The position numbers were made by a program, and so were the translations under genes. The notes under the pieces were generated by a model. That model saw nothing but the letters and a program-made list of their open reading frames with translations. It was not told the DNA's origin and did no database searches. From Hydrogenothermaceae bacterium (GTDB lineage Bacteria; Aquificota; Aquificia; Aquificales; Hydrogenothermaceae), in the NCBI GenBank assembly GCA_015490675.1, contig WFXI01000039.1:1-15352 (forward strand): a stretch of 15,352 nt of DNA, read 5' to 3'. Position 1 is the stretch's first letter. Every line of letters begins with the position of its first letter. Of the stretch, positions 1 to 7,149 are shown piece by piece.

Positions 1-316
1 ATGTAGCACTATCTATATCCATAGTTCTTGCCATTGCAACAGTTCCATAACTATTTCTAAGACCATTTTTAGCTTCGTTTTTTATAGGAGGATATTTAGG
101 TATCTTGTAGTTTAAATTCTCGTCAAATCCACCACCTTGAACTACAAAATTTGGAATAATCCTATGGAAAATTAAACCATCATAAAAACCATCTTCCACA
201 TATTTTAAAAAATTTTCTACTGTAATAGGTGCTTTATCTGGAAAAAGTTCTATATAAAAACTTCCTAAATCTGTTTTTACTTCAACTACTGGGTTATCTC
301 TATTGTCCATATCCAT
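1..316 (-). CDS. Cyclophilin-type peptidyl-prolyl cis-trans isomerase (3' part missing)
   Basis: This is the N-terminal ~105 residues of a cyclophilin; the rest lies beyond the left edge. Cyclophilins catalyse cis-trans isomerisation of X-Pro bonds and help proteins fold. The diagnostic stretch is visible: a LGSFYIELFPDKAP strand, then FHRIIPNFVVQGG, which holds the catalytic Arg and the Phe and Gln of the active site. No signal peptide or membrane segment precedes the domain, so a cytoplasmic location is likely. The start is taken as ATG at 316-314, preceded by GGGAGG (334-329) at 12 bases; an in-frame ATG at 310 is the alternative. The gene begins inside the 3' end of the upstream EAL gene (17-base overlap), so the two are probably co-transcribed and translationally coupled. 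The family call is firm; the exact start is less so. Confidence 0.9.
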   Translation of the reverse strand, partial: MDMDNRDNPVVEVKTDLGSFYIELFPDKAPITVENFLKYVEDGFYDGLIFHRIIPNFVVQGGGFDENLNYKIPKYPPIKNEAKNGLRNSYGTVAMARTMDIDSAT

Positions 317-1832
317 TCCAAATCATAGCCTCCCAATCATCTTTTGGTTCATTTTGAGGTTTAGTTGAAAATCTTTCACCAATGAAAAGTTCTATTTCCT
401 TTTGTGGAATATTAACAGGTTTTCCAAATAGATAACCTTGCATATATTTTATATCCAGTTTCTTTAAAATTCCATATATTTCTTTATTAGAAACATGTTC
501 GCAAATTACTTCTATACCTGCACTGTCAGCAAAATCTTTTATAGCACTAATAAGTATTAAGGCTCTGTTATCTTCTTTAACTTCTTTTACTATGTCTCCA
601 TCTATTTTTAAGTAGTCTACATTTAGTTCTATTAAATGTTTAAAGTTAGAATAACCTTTACCAAAATCGTCTATTGCTATCTTGCAACCTACTAATTTTA
701 TAAATGCAATGTTTTCTTTAAACTTTTCATAATCATAAATATCTTCTGTTTCTAGAATTTCTAAAGTGAGCCTTTTTAACACATTTTTATCATTAATTTC
801 TCTTATCTTTCTAGCTACGGCACCTCCTATTATATCTACAGGAGAAAAATTTATCGATAGTTCGATATCTGGATATTTTCTTAAAAACTCAACGGCTTTT
901 TCTAGAACTTTTGTATTGAAATCTGTAAATAAAGTTGTTCCTTTTATAACATCTAGAAATTCTCCAGGATTGATTTCTCTACCATTGCTACCAACAATTC
1001 TTGTAAGAACTTCATATTTAAATATTTTCTTTTTAGATACATCTACAATAGGTTGAAACATAAGTGTAATTTTATTTTTTTCTATAGCATCTTTTAGTTC
1101 GATTAATTTTGGTAATACATTCGCTTTATTATTCATACCAAATTCAGCGATTCCTTCTTTTGATTTTTTAGCCTGATTTAATGCAACAAAGGTATATTTG
1201 ATAGCTTCATCTAGGTTTTTCATCTTTTTTAATTCTTTATTTACACCTATATAAACCTTCAGTGTAAGTTCTAAAGATTTATACTTAAACTTGTGGTTTT
1301 CTATTTTTTCTTTTAGTTTTTTTAACATCGTTAAGGTTTTCTCATCACAACCTTTTGGAACTAAAATTAATATTTCATCCCAAGAATATCTTATTAGTTT
1401 AGCTTTCCCTTTAAAAAAAGAATCTAAAATATTGAAAAGTTCTAAAAATATATTGTTTACTACTGCTTCGCCATATGTATTTTCCACTTTTAAAAGATTG
1501 TCTATATCTATTGCTATAATACATTCTAAGTTATCTAAATTTATTTTTTTTTCTTTTAAAAAGTCGCTCTTTAAAAATCCTGTGTCTTCCTCAAACTCTT
1601 TTAAAGCATCACTTACATATTTAGCGAATTTTAATACTATCATTAATATTGTTAATATAGTTATACCACCTGCTATTAAAACATTGGTTTTGAGAATTTC
1701 TATGTGCTCTTTTAAACCAGTATCTTTTATAGATTTCTCTAAGTCTACTAAAACACTATAGGAGTATGTCAGAATAAGACCAAATACTAACATAAGTAAA
1801 AACGGTAATAAAAAGGATTTCAGGTTTTTCAT
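300..1832 (-). CDS. Membrane EAL-domain c-di-GMP phosphodiesterase with degenerate GGDEF domain
   Basis: This 510-residue protein probably hydrolyses cyclic di-GMP at the inner membrane. Two membrane segments (about residues 8-28 and 50-70) enclose only a ~20-residue loop, so there is no room for a folded extracytoplasmic sensor. A GGDEF-like domain follows (about 98-232): the AIDIDNLLKVENTYG strand is recognisable, but the signature is YSWDE (149-153) and the DxLTGLxNR motif is absent, so cyclase activity is not expected. The EAL domain (about 245-472) reads EVL at 274 and keeps N328, E358, the DD pair 388-389 in IDDFGKGYSN, K409, E445 and Q465, which match the metal- and substrate-binding residues of active enzymes. 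The start ATG has GGGGGAG 7 bases upstream. It is divergent from the peroxidase gene and overlaps the cyclophilin start by 17 bases. Activity is inferred from residues only. Confidence 0.9.
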   Translation of the reverse strand: MKNLKSFLLPFLLMLVFGLILTYSYSVLVDLEKSIKDTGLKEHIEILKTNVLIAGGITILTILMIVLKFAKYVSDALKEFEEDTGFLKSDFLKEKKINLDNLECIIAIDIDNLLKVENTYGEAVVNNIFLELFNILDSFFKGKAKLIRYSWDEILILVPKGCDEKTLTMLKKLKEKIENHKFKYKSLELTLKVYIGVNKELKKMKNLDEAIKYTFVALNQAKKSKEGIAEFGMNNKANVLPKLIELKDAIEKNKITLMFQPIVDVSKKKIFKYEVLTRIVGSNGREINPGEFLDVIKGTTLFTDFNTKVLEKAVEFLRKYPDIELSINFSPVDIIGGAVARKIREINDKNVLKRLTLEILETEDIYDYEKFKENIAFIKLVGCKIAIDDFGKGYSNFKHLIELNVDYLKIDGDIVKEVKEDNRALILISAIKDFADSAGIEVICEHVSNKEIYGILKKLDIKYMQGYLFGKPVNIPQKEIELFIGERFSTKPQNEPKDDWEAMIWNGYGQ

Positions 1833-1839
1833 AAAATTA

Positions 1840-1873
1840 CTCCCCCAATTATTAAAAATAATTTAGATATAAT
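1840..1873. promoter_or_regulatory. Control elements in the divergent gap between the EAL and peroxidase genes
   Basis: The 84-base gap (1833-1916) must carry signals for both divergent genes. On the plus strand TATAAT at 1868-1873 is a perfect -10 match that would give a leader of about 37 bases before the peroxidase ATG, but no good -35 stands 16-18 bases upstream. A second TATAAT at 1897-1902 is too close to the start to be useful. On the minus strand GGGGGAG (1846-1840) is the ribosome binding site of the EAL gene. No clear inverted repeat was seen. Confidence 0.35.
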
Positions 1874-1916
1874 AAATAAAACATCTATAAAATGAATATA
1901 ATGTAAGGTTTTTGAT

Positions 1917-2849
1917 ATGGCAAACATTCTATTTATTATACCATTTTTGTTAATTATTGTTAAAGCTTCTACAGGTTTTGAAGTAATAAAGCCAATTCCT
2001 GAAAGTATACCTGTAAATAAAGAAAAAGCCTACCTAGGAAAATTACTCTTTCACGACCCAATCTTATCTAAAGATGGAACCTTATCTTGTTTTTCTTGTC
2101 ATGACATTTATAAAAAATGTGGTACAGACCACTTACCTCTTGCAAAAGGTATGGGAGGAGCAGAAGAGAATGCTAATACCCTGACAGTATTAAATGCAAT
2201 TTTTAATTTTGCTTTTTTTTGGAACGGTCGAGCACAAAATCCTAAAGAGCAAATAATTTTTGTTTTTAGGAATCCTTTAGAGCTTGATATATCTAGAAAG
2301 GAATTAGAAAGAAGGATTAATAATCACAAGCTTTACAAACAGTTATTCAAAAAAATTTATGGAGTGGATTACATAACTGAAGATTTGGTTGCTGATGCTA
2401 TAGTAGAATTTGAGAAAACTCTTATAACGCCGAATAGTAAATTTGATTTGTATTTAAAAGGCAAAATGAAGCTTTCTAAAGAAGAAGAGGAAGGTTTTAA
2501 GTTGTTTAAAGAATATGGATGTATATCCTGTCATAATGGGATTAATGTTGGAGGTAATTCTTTTCAAAAATTTGGTGCAGTTATTCCATATAAATGGAAA
2601 CCTTGGTTTCCTGATAGATATAAATTAACAAAAAATGATTTTGATAAGAATGTTTATAGAGTGCCAAGTTTAAGAAATGTAGAATGTACTTACCCTTATT
2701 TTCACGACGGAAGTGCAAAGACTTTAGAAGAAGCTGTAAGAAAGATGGCATACCATAATTTAGGATTAGAGTTGCCAGATGAGGAGGTTAAACTTATAGT
2801 TAAATTTTTGAAAACATTAACTGGAGAACTTCCAAAATATGAAAAATAG
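1917..2849 (+). CDS. Periplasmic dihaem cytochrome c peroxidase (CcpA/MauG family)
   Basis: This enzyme reduces hydrogen peroxide to water with electrons from small c-type cytochromes. The 310-residue protein has a hydrophobic N-terminus (about 4-16) that looks like a Sec signal, although without the usual basic n-region. Two c-haem sites follow: CFSCH (58-62) and CISCH (202-206). Family landmarks are LFHDPILS (44-51), GMGG (78-81), TVLNAIFN (90-97) with FWNGRA (101-106), LRNVECTYPYFHDGS (252-266) and M277, the likely distal ligand region of the C-terminal haem. The length is normal for the family. ATG 1917 is the only plausible start: an in-frame TAA lies 18 bases upstream and AAGG (1905-1908) sits 8 bases before it. 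The gene overlaps the following GGDEF-EAL gene by 11 bases, an unusual partner for a peroxidase. A MauG-like oxidase role cannot be excluded, but the peroxidase is the default reading. Confidence 0.92.
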   Translation: MANILFIIPFLLIIVKASTGFEVIKPIPESIPVNKEKAYLGKLLFHDPILSKDGTLSCFSCHDIYKKCGTDHLPLAKGMGGAEENANTLTVLNAIFNFAFFWNGRAQNPKEQIIFVFRNPLELDISRKELERRINNHKLYKQLFKKIYGVDYITEDLVADAIVEFEKTLITPNSKFDLYLKGKMKLSKEEEEGFKLFKEYGCISCHNGINVGGNSFQKFGAVIPYKWKPWFPDRYKLTKNDFDKNVYRVPSLRNVECTYPYFHDGSAKTLEEAVRKMAYHNLGLELPDEEVKLIVKFLKTLTGELPKYEK

Positions 2850-4935
2850 GAAAAGGGTAATATTTATATCTGTATCATTTGTTTTAACTACGATATTGTT
2901 TCTAGCCTTTTCCCAATTATCTAAGGCCTTCTTCTCATTAAATAATAAAACTTTAAATACAATAAATAAAACTCACGAATTAGAGCATAAGCTAGATAAC
3001 GAAATTCTAAAGAGTAGCTTTTTCTTATATTATGATTACAATGATATAACTTCAACTTTAGATAATATAGAAAATGAAATAAAAAATATTGAGAATATAA
3101 AGTATTTTAAAATTTTATTTCCACATACTTACAATGCTTTTTTAGAATATAAAAAGTTATATTCTATAGAAAAAGAAAAAGTTTTAAGATATATAACCAT
3201 AAATTCTATAATGAAAAATTCACAAATATACATTCCTTCTCTTGCTTTAAAGTATTTAAAAATAGCTGAAGGAAGGGTAAATTATGCTTACTTCAATGTA
3301 TTGATGAAAACAGTTTCTACAGTTTTTCTCTTAAAGAATAGCTTAGATAGAAAATATATAAAGAGATTAAAAAGGCAAAAGAAGGTTTTAAAAAGATATG
3401 AAAATATACTAAAAACAGAGAAGGAGAAAGATTTTAACAGAGCATTCATAGCCCATATAAACATAATAATTAAGAATTTTCCAATATATAAGAGTTTGGT
3501 TGATGAACTAATAAAAAGGAATGAAACAACTAAATATCTAGAAACATTAACAAAAACATTCCTTCAGGAAAGTGAGAATAAATCTAAGATATTTAGCATT
3601 TTTTCTATGGTTGTAAATGCTTTATTCTTACTTTTTATATCTTTTACAAGCTTTTTACTAATTAAAATTGACAAACAAAATCTAAAGTTAAAAATATTAA
3701 CAACCAATCTAGAAAAAGCCCTGATAACAGATGAATTAACAGGTTTATTTAATAGGTTTGCTTTTAATAGAGATGTATCTAAAAAATATAAAAATCCTTC
3801 TTTTATTTTACTTAATATAGACAACTTTAAAAGTATAAATGATATTTATGGAAATAAAATTGGAGATTTAGTTCTTATAAAACTTGGGCATATGTTAATT
3901 AATTATTTTAAAGATAAAAAAGATTTAAATCCAACAGTCTATCGTCTTGGTGCAGATGATTTTGGAATACTTATAGAGAATAACAAAGAAAAAGTTTATA
4001 AATTAACCGAAGATTTAGTTTATAAAATAGAAGGTGAAAAATTTATAATAGATGACTTAACCCTTTCTATAACAATTTCTGCAGGAATATCTTTCACAAA
4101 ACCTTTATTTGAAACTGCAGACTTGGCCTTAAAGAAAGCAAAAACAAGCAGAGAAAGAATTGTAGTTTATACGGAAAATATAGAAACAAAAGAGCAATTA
4201 GAGAAAAATTTAAAAATTTTACATTTAGTAAAGGATGCCTTAGAGAATGATAGGATTATCCTTTATTATCAACCAGTATTTGATAACAAAACAGGTAGAG
4301 TAGAAGAATATGAAGTGTTATTTAGAATAAAAGATAAAGATGGAAACATAATAACCCCATTTGAAGTATTACAGGTAATAAAAGAAACTAAATACTATAG
4401 ATACCTAACAGAACGAGTTTTCAAAAAAGCACTGGAAACATTAGAAAAGTATCCAGATATAACTTTATCATTAAATATTTCTTATGAAGATATAGCAGAT
4501 GATTATATAAAAAACAATGTTATTCTTAGCAGTTGTTCTAAGGATAACTTAAAAGGAAAAATAATTTTTGAAATATTAGAGTCTGAAAGTATAAAAGACT
4601 TTGATAGTGTTAGAGAATTTGTAAGGAATATTAGAAGTTGTAATATGAAATTTGCTATAGATGATTTTGGAAGTGGATATTCAAACTTCTTATATTTAGC
4701 AGAATTAAAGCCAGATTATTTAAAAATTGATGGTTCGTTAATTAGAGAAATACACAAAAAAGAAGAGTTGAGAAAGATTGTAGAAACTATTAACAACTTT
4801 GCCCATAGCCTAGGGATTAAGACAGTTGCAGAGTTTGTTCATTCTGAGGAAGTTTTAAAGGTAGTAAAAGAAATAGGGATAGACTATTCACAAGGATTTT
4901 ACCTTGGAAAGCCATCCCCAGAAATAAAATCCTAG
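2839..4935 (+). CDS. Membrane sensor GGDEF-EAL protein, probable c-di-GMP phosphodiesterase
   Basis: This 698-residue protein has a membrane segment at about 7-25, a ~225-residue all-helical extracytoplasmic region (about 30-254), a second membrane segment at about 255-276, a GGDEF domain (about 290-445) and an EAL domain (about 455-695). The GGDEF domain starts with DELTGLFNR (298-306), but its signature is GADDF (371-375), one Gly and one Glu being replaced, and no RxxD inhibitory site precedes it. The EAL domain has EVL at 492, N546, E578, DD 608-609 in IDDFGSGYSN, K629, E665 and Q685, so hydrolysis of c-di-GMP is expected. No HAMP or PAS domain is evident. The helical region resembles four-helix or DAHL-type ligand modules in shape only. 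The start ATG lies in the peroxidase 3' end, with GGAGA 11 bases upstream. The stop overlaps that of argJ on the other strand. Confidence 0.9.
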   Translation: MKNRKRVIFISVSFVLTTILFLAFSQLSKAFFSLNNKTLNTINKTHELEHKLDNEILKSSFFLYYDYNDITSTLDNIENEIKNIENIKYFKILFPHTYNAFLEYKKLYSIEKEKVLRYITINSIMKNSQIYIPSLALKYLKIAEGRVNYAYFNVLMKTVSTVFLLKNSLDRKYIKRLKRQKKVLKRYENILKTEKEKDFNRAFIAHINIIIKNFPIYKSLVDELIKRNETTKYLETLTKTFLQESENKSKIFSIFSMVVNALFLLFISFTSFLLIKIDKQNLKLKILTTNLEKALITDELTGLFNRFAFNRDVSKKYKNPSFILLNIDNFKSINDIYGNKIGDLVLIKLGHMLINYFKDKKDLNPTVYRLGADDFGILIENNKEKVYKLTEDLVYKIEGEKFIIDDLTLSITISAGISFTKPLFETADLALKKAKTSRERIVVYTENIETKEQLEKNLKILHLVKDALENDRIILYYQPVFDNKTGRVEEYEVLFRIKDKDGNIITPFEVLQVIKETKYYRYLTERVFKKALETLEKYPDITLSLNISYEDIADDYIKNNVILSSCSKDNLKGKIIFEILESESIKDFDSVREFVRNIRSCNMKFAIDDFGSGYSNFLYLAELKPDYLKIDGSLIREIHKKEELRKIVETINNFAHSLGIKTVAEFVHSEEVLKVVKEIGIDYSQGFYLGKPSPEIKS

Positions 4936-6092
4936 GTTGTATACTCTGCGTTAATTTCTACATATTTATATGTTAAATCACAGGTATAATAAGTCCACTC
5001 TGCATCACCTCTACCAAGGTAAAGCTCTATTTTCACTTCTTTATTATTTTTTAAATACTCAACAGCTTTTTCCCTATCAAAATCCTTTGGCTCTCCTGCA
5101 TAAAGTAAAAATTCTCCTAAATAAAGTTTAACTTTATTAAAATCTATATCTAAATGCAGTTGCCCTACTGCAGATAAAATTCTTCCCCAATTTGGGTCAT
5201 TCCCAAACATTGCAGTTTTAAATAGGTTAGATAAAGCGATTGCTTCTGCTACTTTTTTTGCTTCTTCTTTATCAAATGCTTCATATATATTTATTTCTAT
5301 TAATTTTGTAGCCCCTTCTCCATCTTTAACAATCATTTTTGCAAGTTCAGTGGCAACTTCAAGAAGTTTTTTTGCAAAATAGGTTCTATTTTCATTTGTT
5401 ATTTCAACTTCTGACTCCCCAGTTGCAACAACTAAAAAACTATCATTAGTGCTTTCACAACCATCAACATCTATTGAATTAAAACTTCTATCTGCAACAA
5501 TTTTTGTAGTTTTATCCAGCAGTTGCTTATCTATCTTTACATCTGTAAATATATAAGCAAGCATAGTAGCCATATTTGGATGTATCATTCCTGCACCTTT
5601 AGCAATGCCTTTTATAGTAAAGGTTTTACCGTCTATTTCTCCTGTAGTTTCATAATATTTGGGAAAGCTATCTGTAGTCATTATTGCTCTTGCAGATTTT
5701 TCTAAATCCCAAGGCTCTAAATTACTACAAGCTTCATTTATACCTTTTTCTACCTTATCCATAGGAAGTTGAACTCCAATTATTCCAGTGGAAAATACCA
5801 TAACCTCTTGAGAATCTATATCAAAATTCTCTGCTACAATTTCTGCCATAGTTTCTGCATTTTTTAACCCTTCTTCACCTGTTGCTGCGTTTGCATTTCC
5901 GCTATTTACAACAATTGCAGAAATTTCTTCTTGCATAGATGCAATTAATCTATCGTAAATAACAGGTGCTGCAGCTAAAGAGTTTTGAGTTAAAACAACT
6001 GAATAAACAGAAGGTTTAAATTTCAAAACTAAAATATCATAATCTCCAGAAGGCTTTATACCAGCCTTTGCAATTCCCATTTTTATGTCCAT
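4932..6092 (-). CDS. argJ: Glutamate N-acetyltransferase / amino-acid N-acetyltransferase
   Basis: ArgJ transfers the acetyl group from N-acetylornithine to glutamate, making ornithine and regenerating N-acetylglutamate in the cyclic arginine pathway; bifunctional members also use acetyl-CoA. The 386-residue length is normal. The self-cleavage and nucleophile site is clear: KGAGMIHPNMAT (165-176) followed by ML, with Thr176 as the expected nucleophile of the beta chain. STGIIG (101-106) is the oxyanion-hole region, and SFNSIDVDGCESTND (203-217), FGNDPNWGRILSAVG (296-310) and the C-terminal EYTT are family hallmarks. The chosen ATG has GAGG (6103-6100) spaced 7 bases; an internal Met5 is less well placed. 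No other arg gene is nearby, so it stands alone, divergent from the DUF3817-gpmA operon. Its stop codon overlaps that of the convergent EAL gene in the sequence CTAG. Whether it is mono- or bifunctional cannot be told here. Confidence 0.96.
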   Translation of the reverse strand: MDIKMGIAKAGIKPSGDYDILVLKFKPSVYSVVLTQNSLAAAPVIYDRLIASMQEEISAIVVNSGNANAATGEEGLKNAETMAEIVAENFDIDSQEVMVFSTGIIGVQLPMDKVEKGINEACSNLEPWDLEKSARAIMTTDSFPKYYETTGEIDGKTFTIKGIAKGAGMIHPNMATMLAYIFTDVKIDKQLLDKTTKIVADRSFNSIDVDGCESTNDSFLVVATGESEVEITNENRTYFAKKLLEVATELAKMIVKDGEGATKLIEINIYEAFDKEEAKKVAEAIALSNLFKTAMFGNDPNWGRILSAVGQLHLDIDFNKVKLYLGEFLLYAGEPKDFDREKAVEYLKNNKEVKIELYLGRGDAEWTYYTCDLTYKYVEINAEYTT

Positions 6093-6193
6093 ATTATTAC
6101 CTCATTATGTTTTTCTATTTATTCTACTTTATCTAATGAGCAATTTTATACAAATTTCACACAAATTGAGAGATACTAAAACAAAAAATTTTG
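6093..6193. promoter_or_regulatory. Divergent argJ / DUF3817-operon promoter region
   Basis: This gap lies between the argJ start (minus) and the ribosome binding site of the plus-strand operon, and must contain promoters for both unless the operon is read from elsewhere. It is strongly A+T-rich. No -35/-10 pair of convincing quality, no ARG-box-like inverted repeat and no riboswitch-like fold could be picked out by eye. The call rests on gene orientation only. Confidence 0.4.
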
Positions 6194-6200
6194 AAGGAGG
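6194..6200 (+). promoter_or_regulatory. Ribosome binding site that fixes the DUF3817 start
   Basis: AAGGAGG at 6194-6200 is a near-perfect anti-Shine-Dalgarno match. It stands 8 bases before TTG 6209. An upstream in-frame TTG at 6191 would place the binding site inside its own coding sequence and has none of its own, so it is rejected as a start. Confidence 0.85.
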
Positions 6201-6208
6201 TAAATTAT

Positions 6209-6493
6209 TTGGAGTCAATAAGAAGGCTAATTAAAGTATCTATAATTGAAGGAATTTCACTTTTAATACTATTTTTTGTAGCTATGCCTTTAAAGTATAT
6301 TTGGGGATACAAAATAGCCACATTAATATTTGGCTCTATTCACGGAATTTTATGGTTATATTTCCTTAAAGTTTTATATGAGGCTAAAAAAGAGCATAAT
6401 TTTGATAACAAATTAGTATTTCAATTAATATTTTTCTCTGTAATTCCTTTTGGCTTTATCCCAATAGAAAGGAAACTATCTAAACTGATATAA
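6209..6493 (+). CDS. DUF3817 family small integral membrane protein
   Basis: This 94-residue inner-membrane protein resembles the DUF3817 (YdzA-like) family of unknown function. From the TTG start it shows three hydrophobic spans at about residues 12-30, 36-55 and 68-86. The family's recurrent motifs are present: a basic N-terminus followed by EGISLL, then MPLKY, GSIHGILWL, and PFGFIPIER near the C-terminus. The start is fixed at TTG 6209 by AAGGAGG. It is the first gene of a plus-strand run and lies 38 bases before gpmA, so it is probably co-transcribed with the glycolytic genes, though no functional link is known. The family match is by memory of the motifs; no function is proposed. Confidence 0.78.
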   Translation: MESIRRLIKVSIIEGISLLILFFVAMPLKYIWGYKIATLIFGSIHGILWLYFLKVLYEAKKEHNFDNKLVFQLIFFSVIPFGFIPIERKLSKLI

Positions 6494-6531
6494 TAACTTA
6501 CAAATAAAATCTTCTTTAGAGGGGTAAATTT

Positions 6532-7149
6532 ATGCCAAAATTGGTTCTTGTTAGACACGGTCAGTCTGTGTGGAATTTACAAAACAGATTTACAGGATGG
6601 GTAGATGTTCCACTAACAGAAAAAGGAAAAGAAGAAGCATACAAAGCAGGGGAACTTTTAAAAGATATAAAATTTGATGTAGCTTACACATCAGCATTAA
6701 CAAGAGCTCAAGAAACTTTAAGAATAATTCTTGAAACTGTTGGACTTTTAATTCCAGTAATTAAAGACCAGGCTCTAAATGAAAGACACTATGGAGCACT
6801 ACAAGGATTAAACAAAGATAGAGCCAGACAAAAATGGGGGGCAGATATAGTTCACCTTTGGAGAAGAAGTTATGATATTGCTCCTCCAGAAGGAGAGTCT
6901 TTAAAAGATACAGCAAATAGAACAATACCTTTCTTAGAAAGAGCTATAATGGGAGATATAGTAGATGGTAGAAATGTAATAGTTGTGGCTCACGGAAACT
7001 CTTTAAGAAGTATTGTTATGTATTTAGAAAAACTTTCTCCTGAAGAAATTGTAAAAGTAGAAATTCCAACAGGAACGCCAATAGTTTATGATTTAGATGA
7101 AAACGGAAATATTTTAAACAAAGAAATAAGACATTTAGAGGACAAATAA
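6532..7149 (+). CDS. gpmA: 2,3-bisphosphoglycerate-dependent phosphoglycerate mutase (short form)
   Basis: This enzyme interconverts 3- and 2-phosphoglycerate in lower glycolysis or, in an autotroph, gluconeogenesis, in the cytoplasm. RHG (8-10) carries the phosphorylated His9. TRAQET (57-62), NERHYG (83-88) with the acid/base Glu84, PPEGESL (118-124) and AHGNSLR (153-159) with the second catalytic His154 complete the active site. IPTGTPIVY (178-186) is the conserved closing motif. At 205 residues it is the short type: it lacks part of the middle insertion and the flexible C-terminal tail of the ~250-residue E. coli enzyme. The start ATG has GAGGGG (6519-6524) 7 bases upstream. Its TAA stop is followed at once by the tpiA ATG, so the two are translationally linked. 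Confidence 0.96.
   Translation: MPKLVLVRHGQSVWNLQNRFTGWVDVPLTEKGKEEAYKAGELLKDIKFDVAYTSALTRAQETLRIILETVGLLIPVIKDQALNERHYGALQGLNKDRARQKWGADIVHLWRRSYDIAPPEGESLKDTANRTIPFLERAIMGDIVDGRNVIVVAHGNSLRSIVMYLEKLSPEEIVKVEIPTGTPIVYDLDENGNILNKEIRHLEDK

Noticed and set aside
1544..1552. Run of nine T (A on the coding strand) in the first EAL gene, a possible slippage site
   Set aside because: It encodes Lys codons in a very A+T-rich gene, the frame is intact on both sides and no alternative frame product is sensible.
766..1761. Open frames of 96 and 156 codons on the plus strand
   Set aside because: They lie antisense to the first EAL gene, have no family motifs and arise from its low stop density on the opposite strand.
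2213..2220. Run of eight T in the peroxidase gene, possible phase variation
   Set aside because: It encodes the expected Phe-Phe before Trp in the conserved FWNGRA motif and the frame is intact; such runs are frequent here by composition.
6093..6208. Possible riboswitch or ARG-box operator between argJ and the DUF3817 gene
   Set aside because: No conserved stem, aptamer core or paired ARG-box inverted repeats could be found, and the gap is short and A+T-rich.
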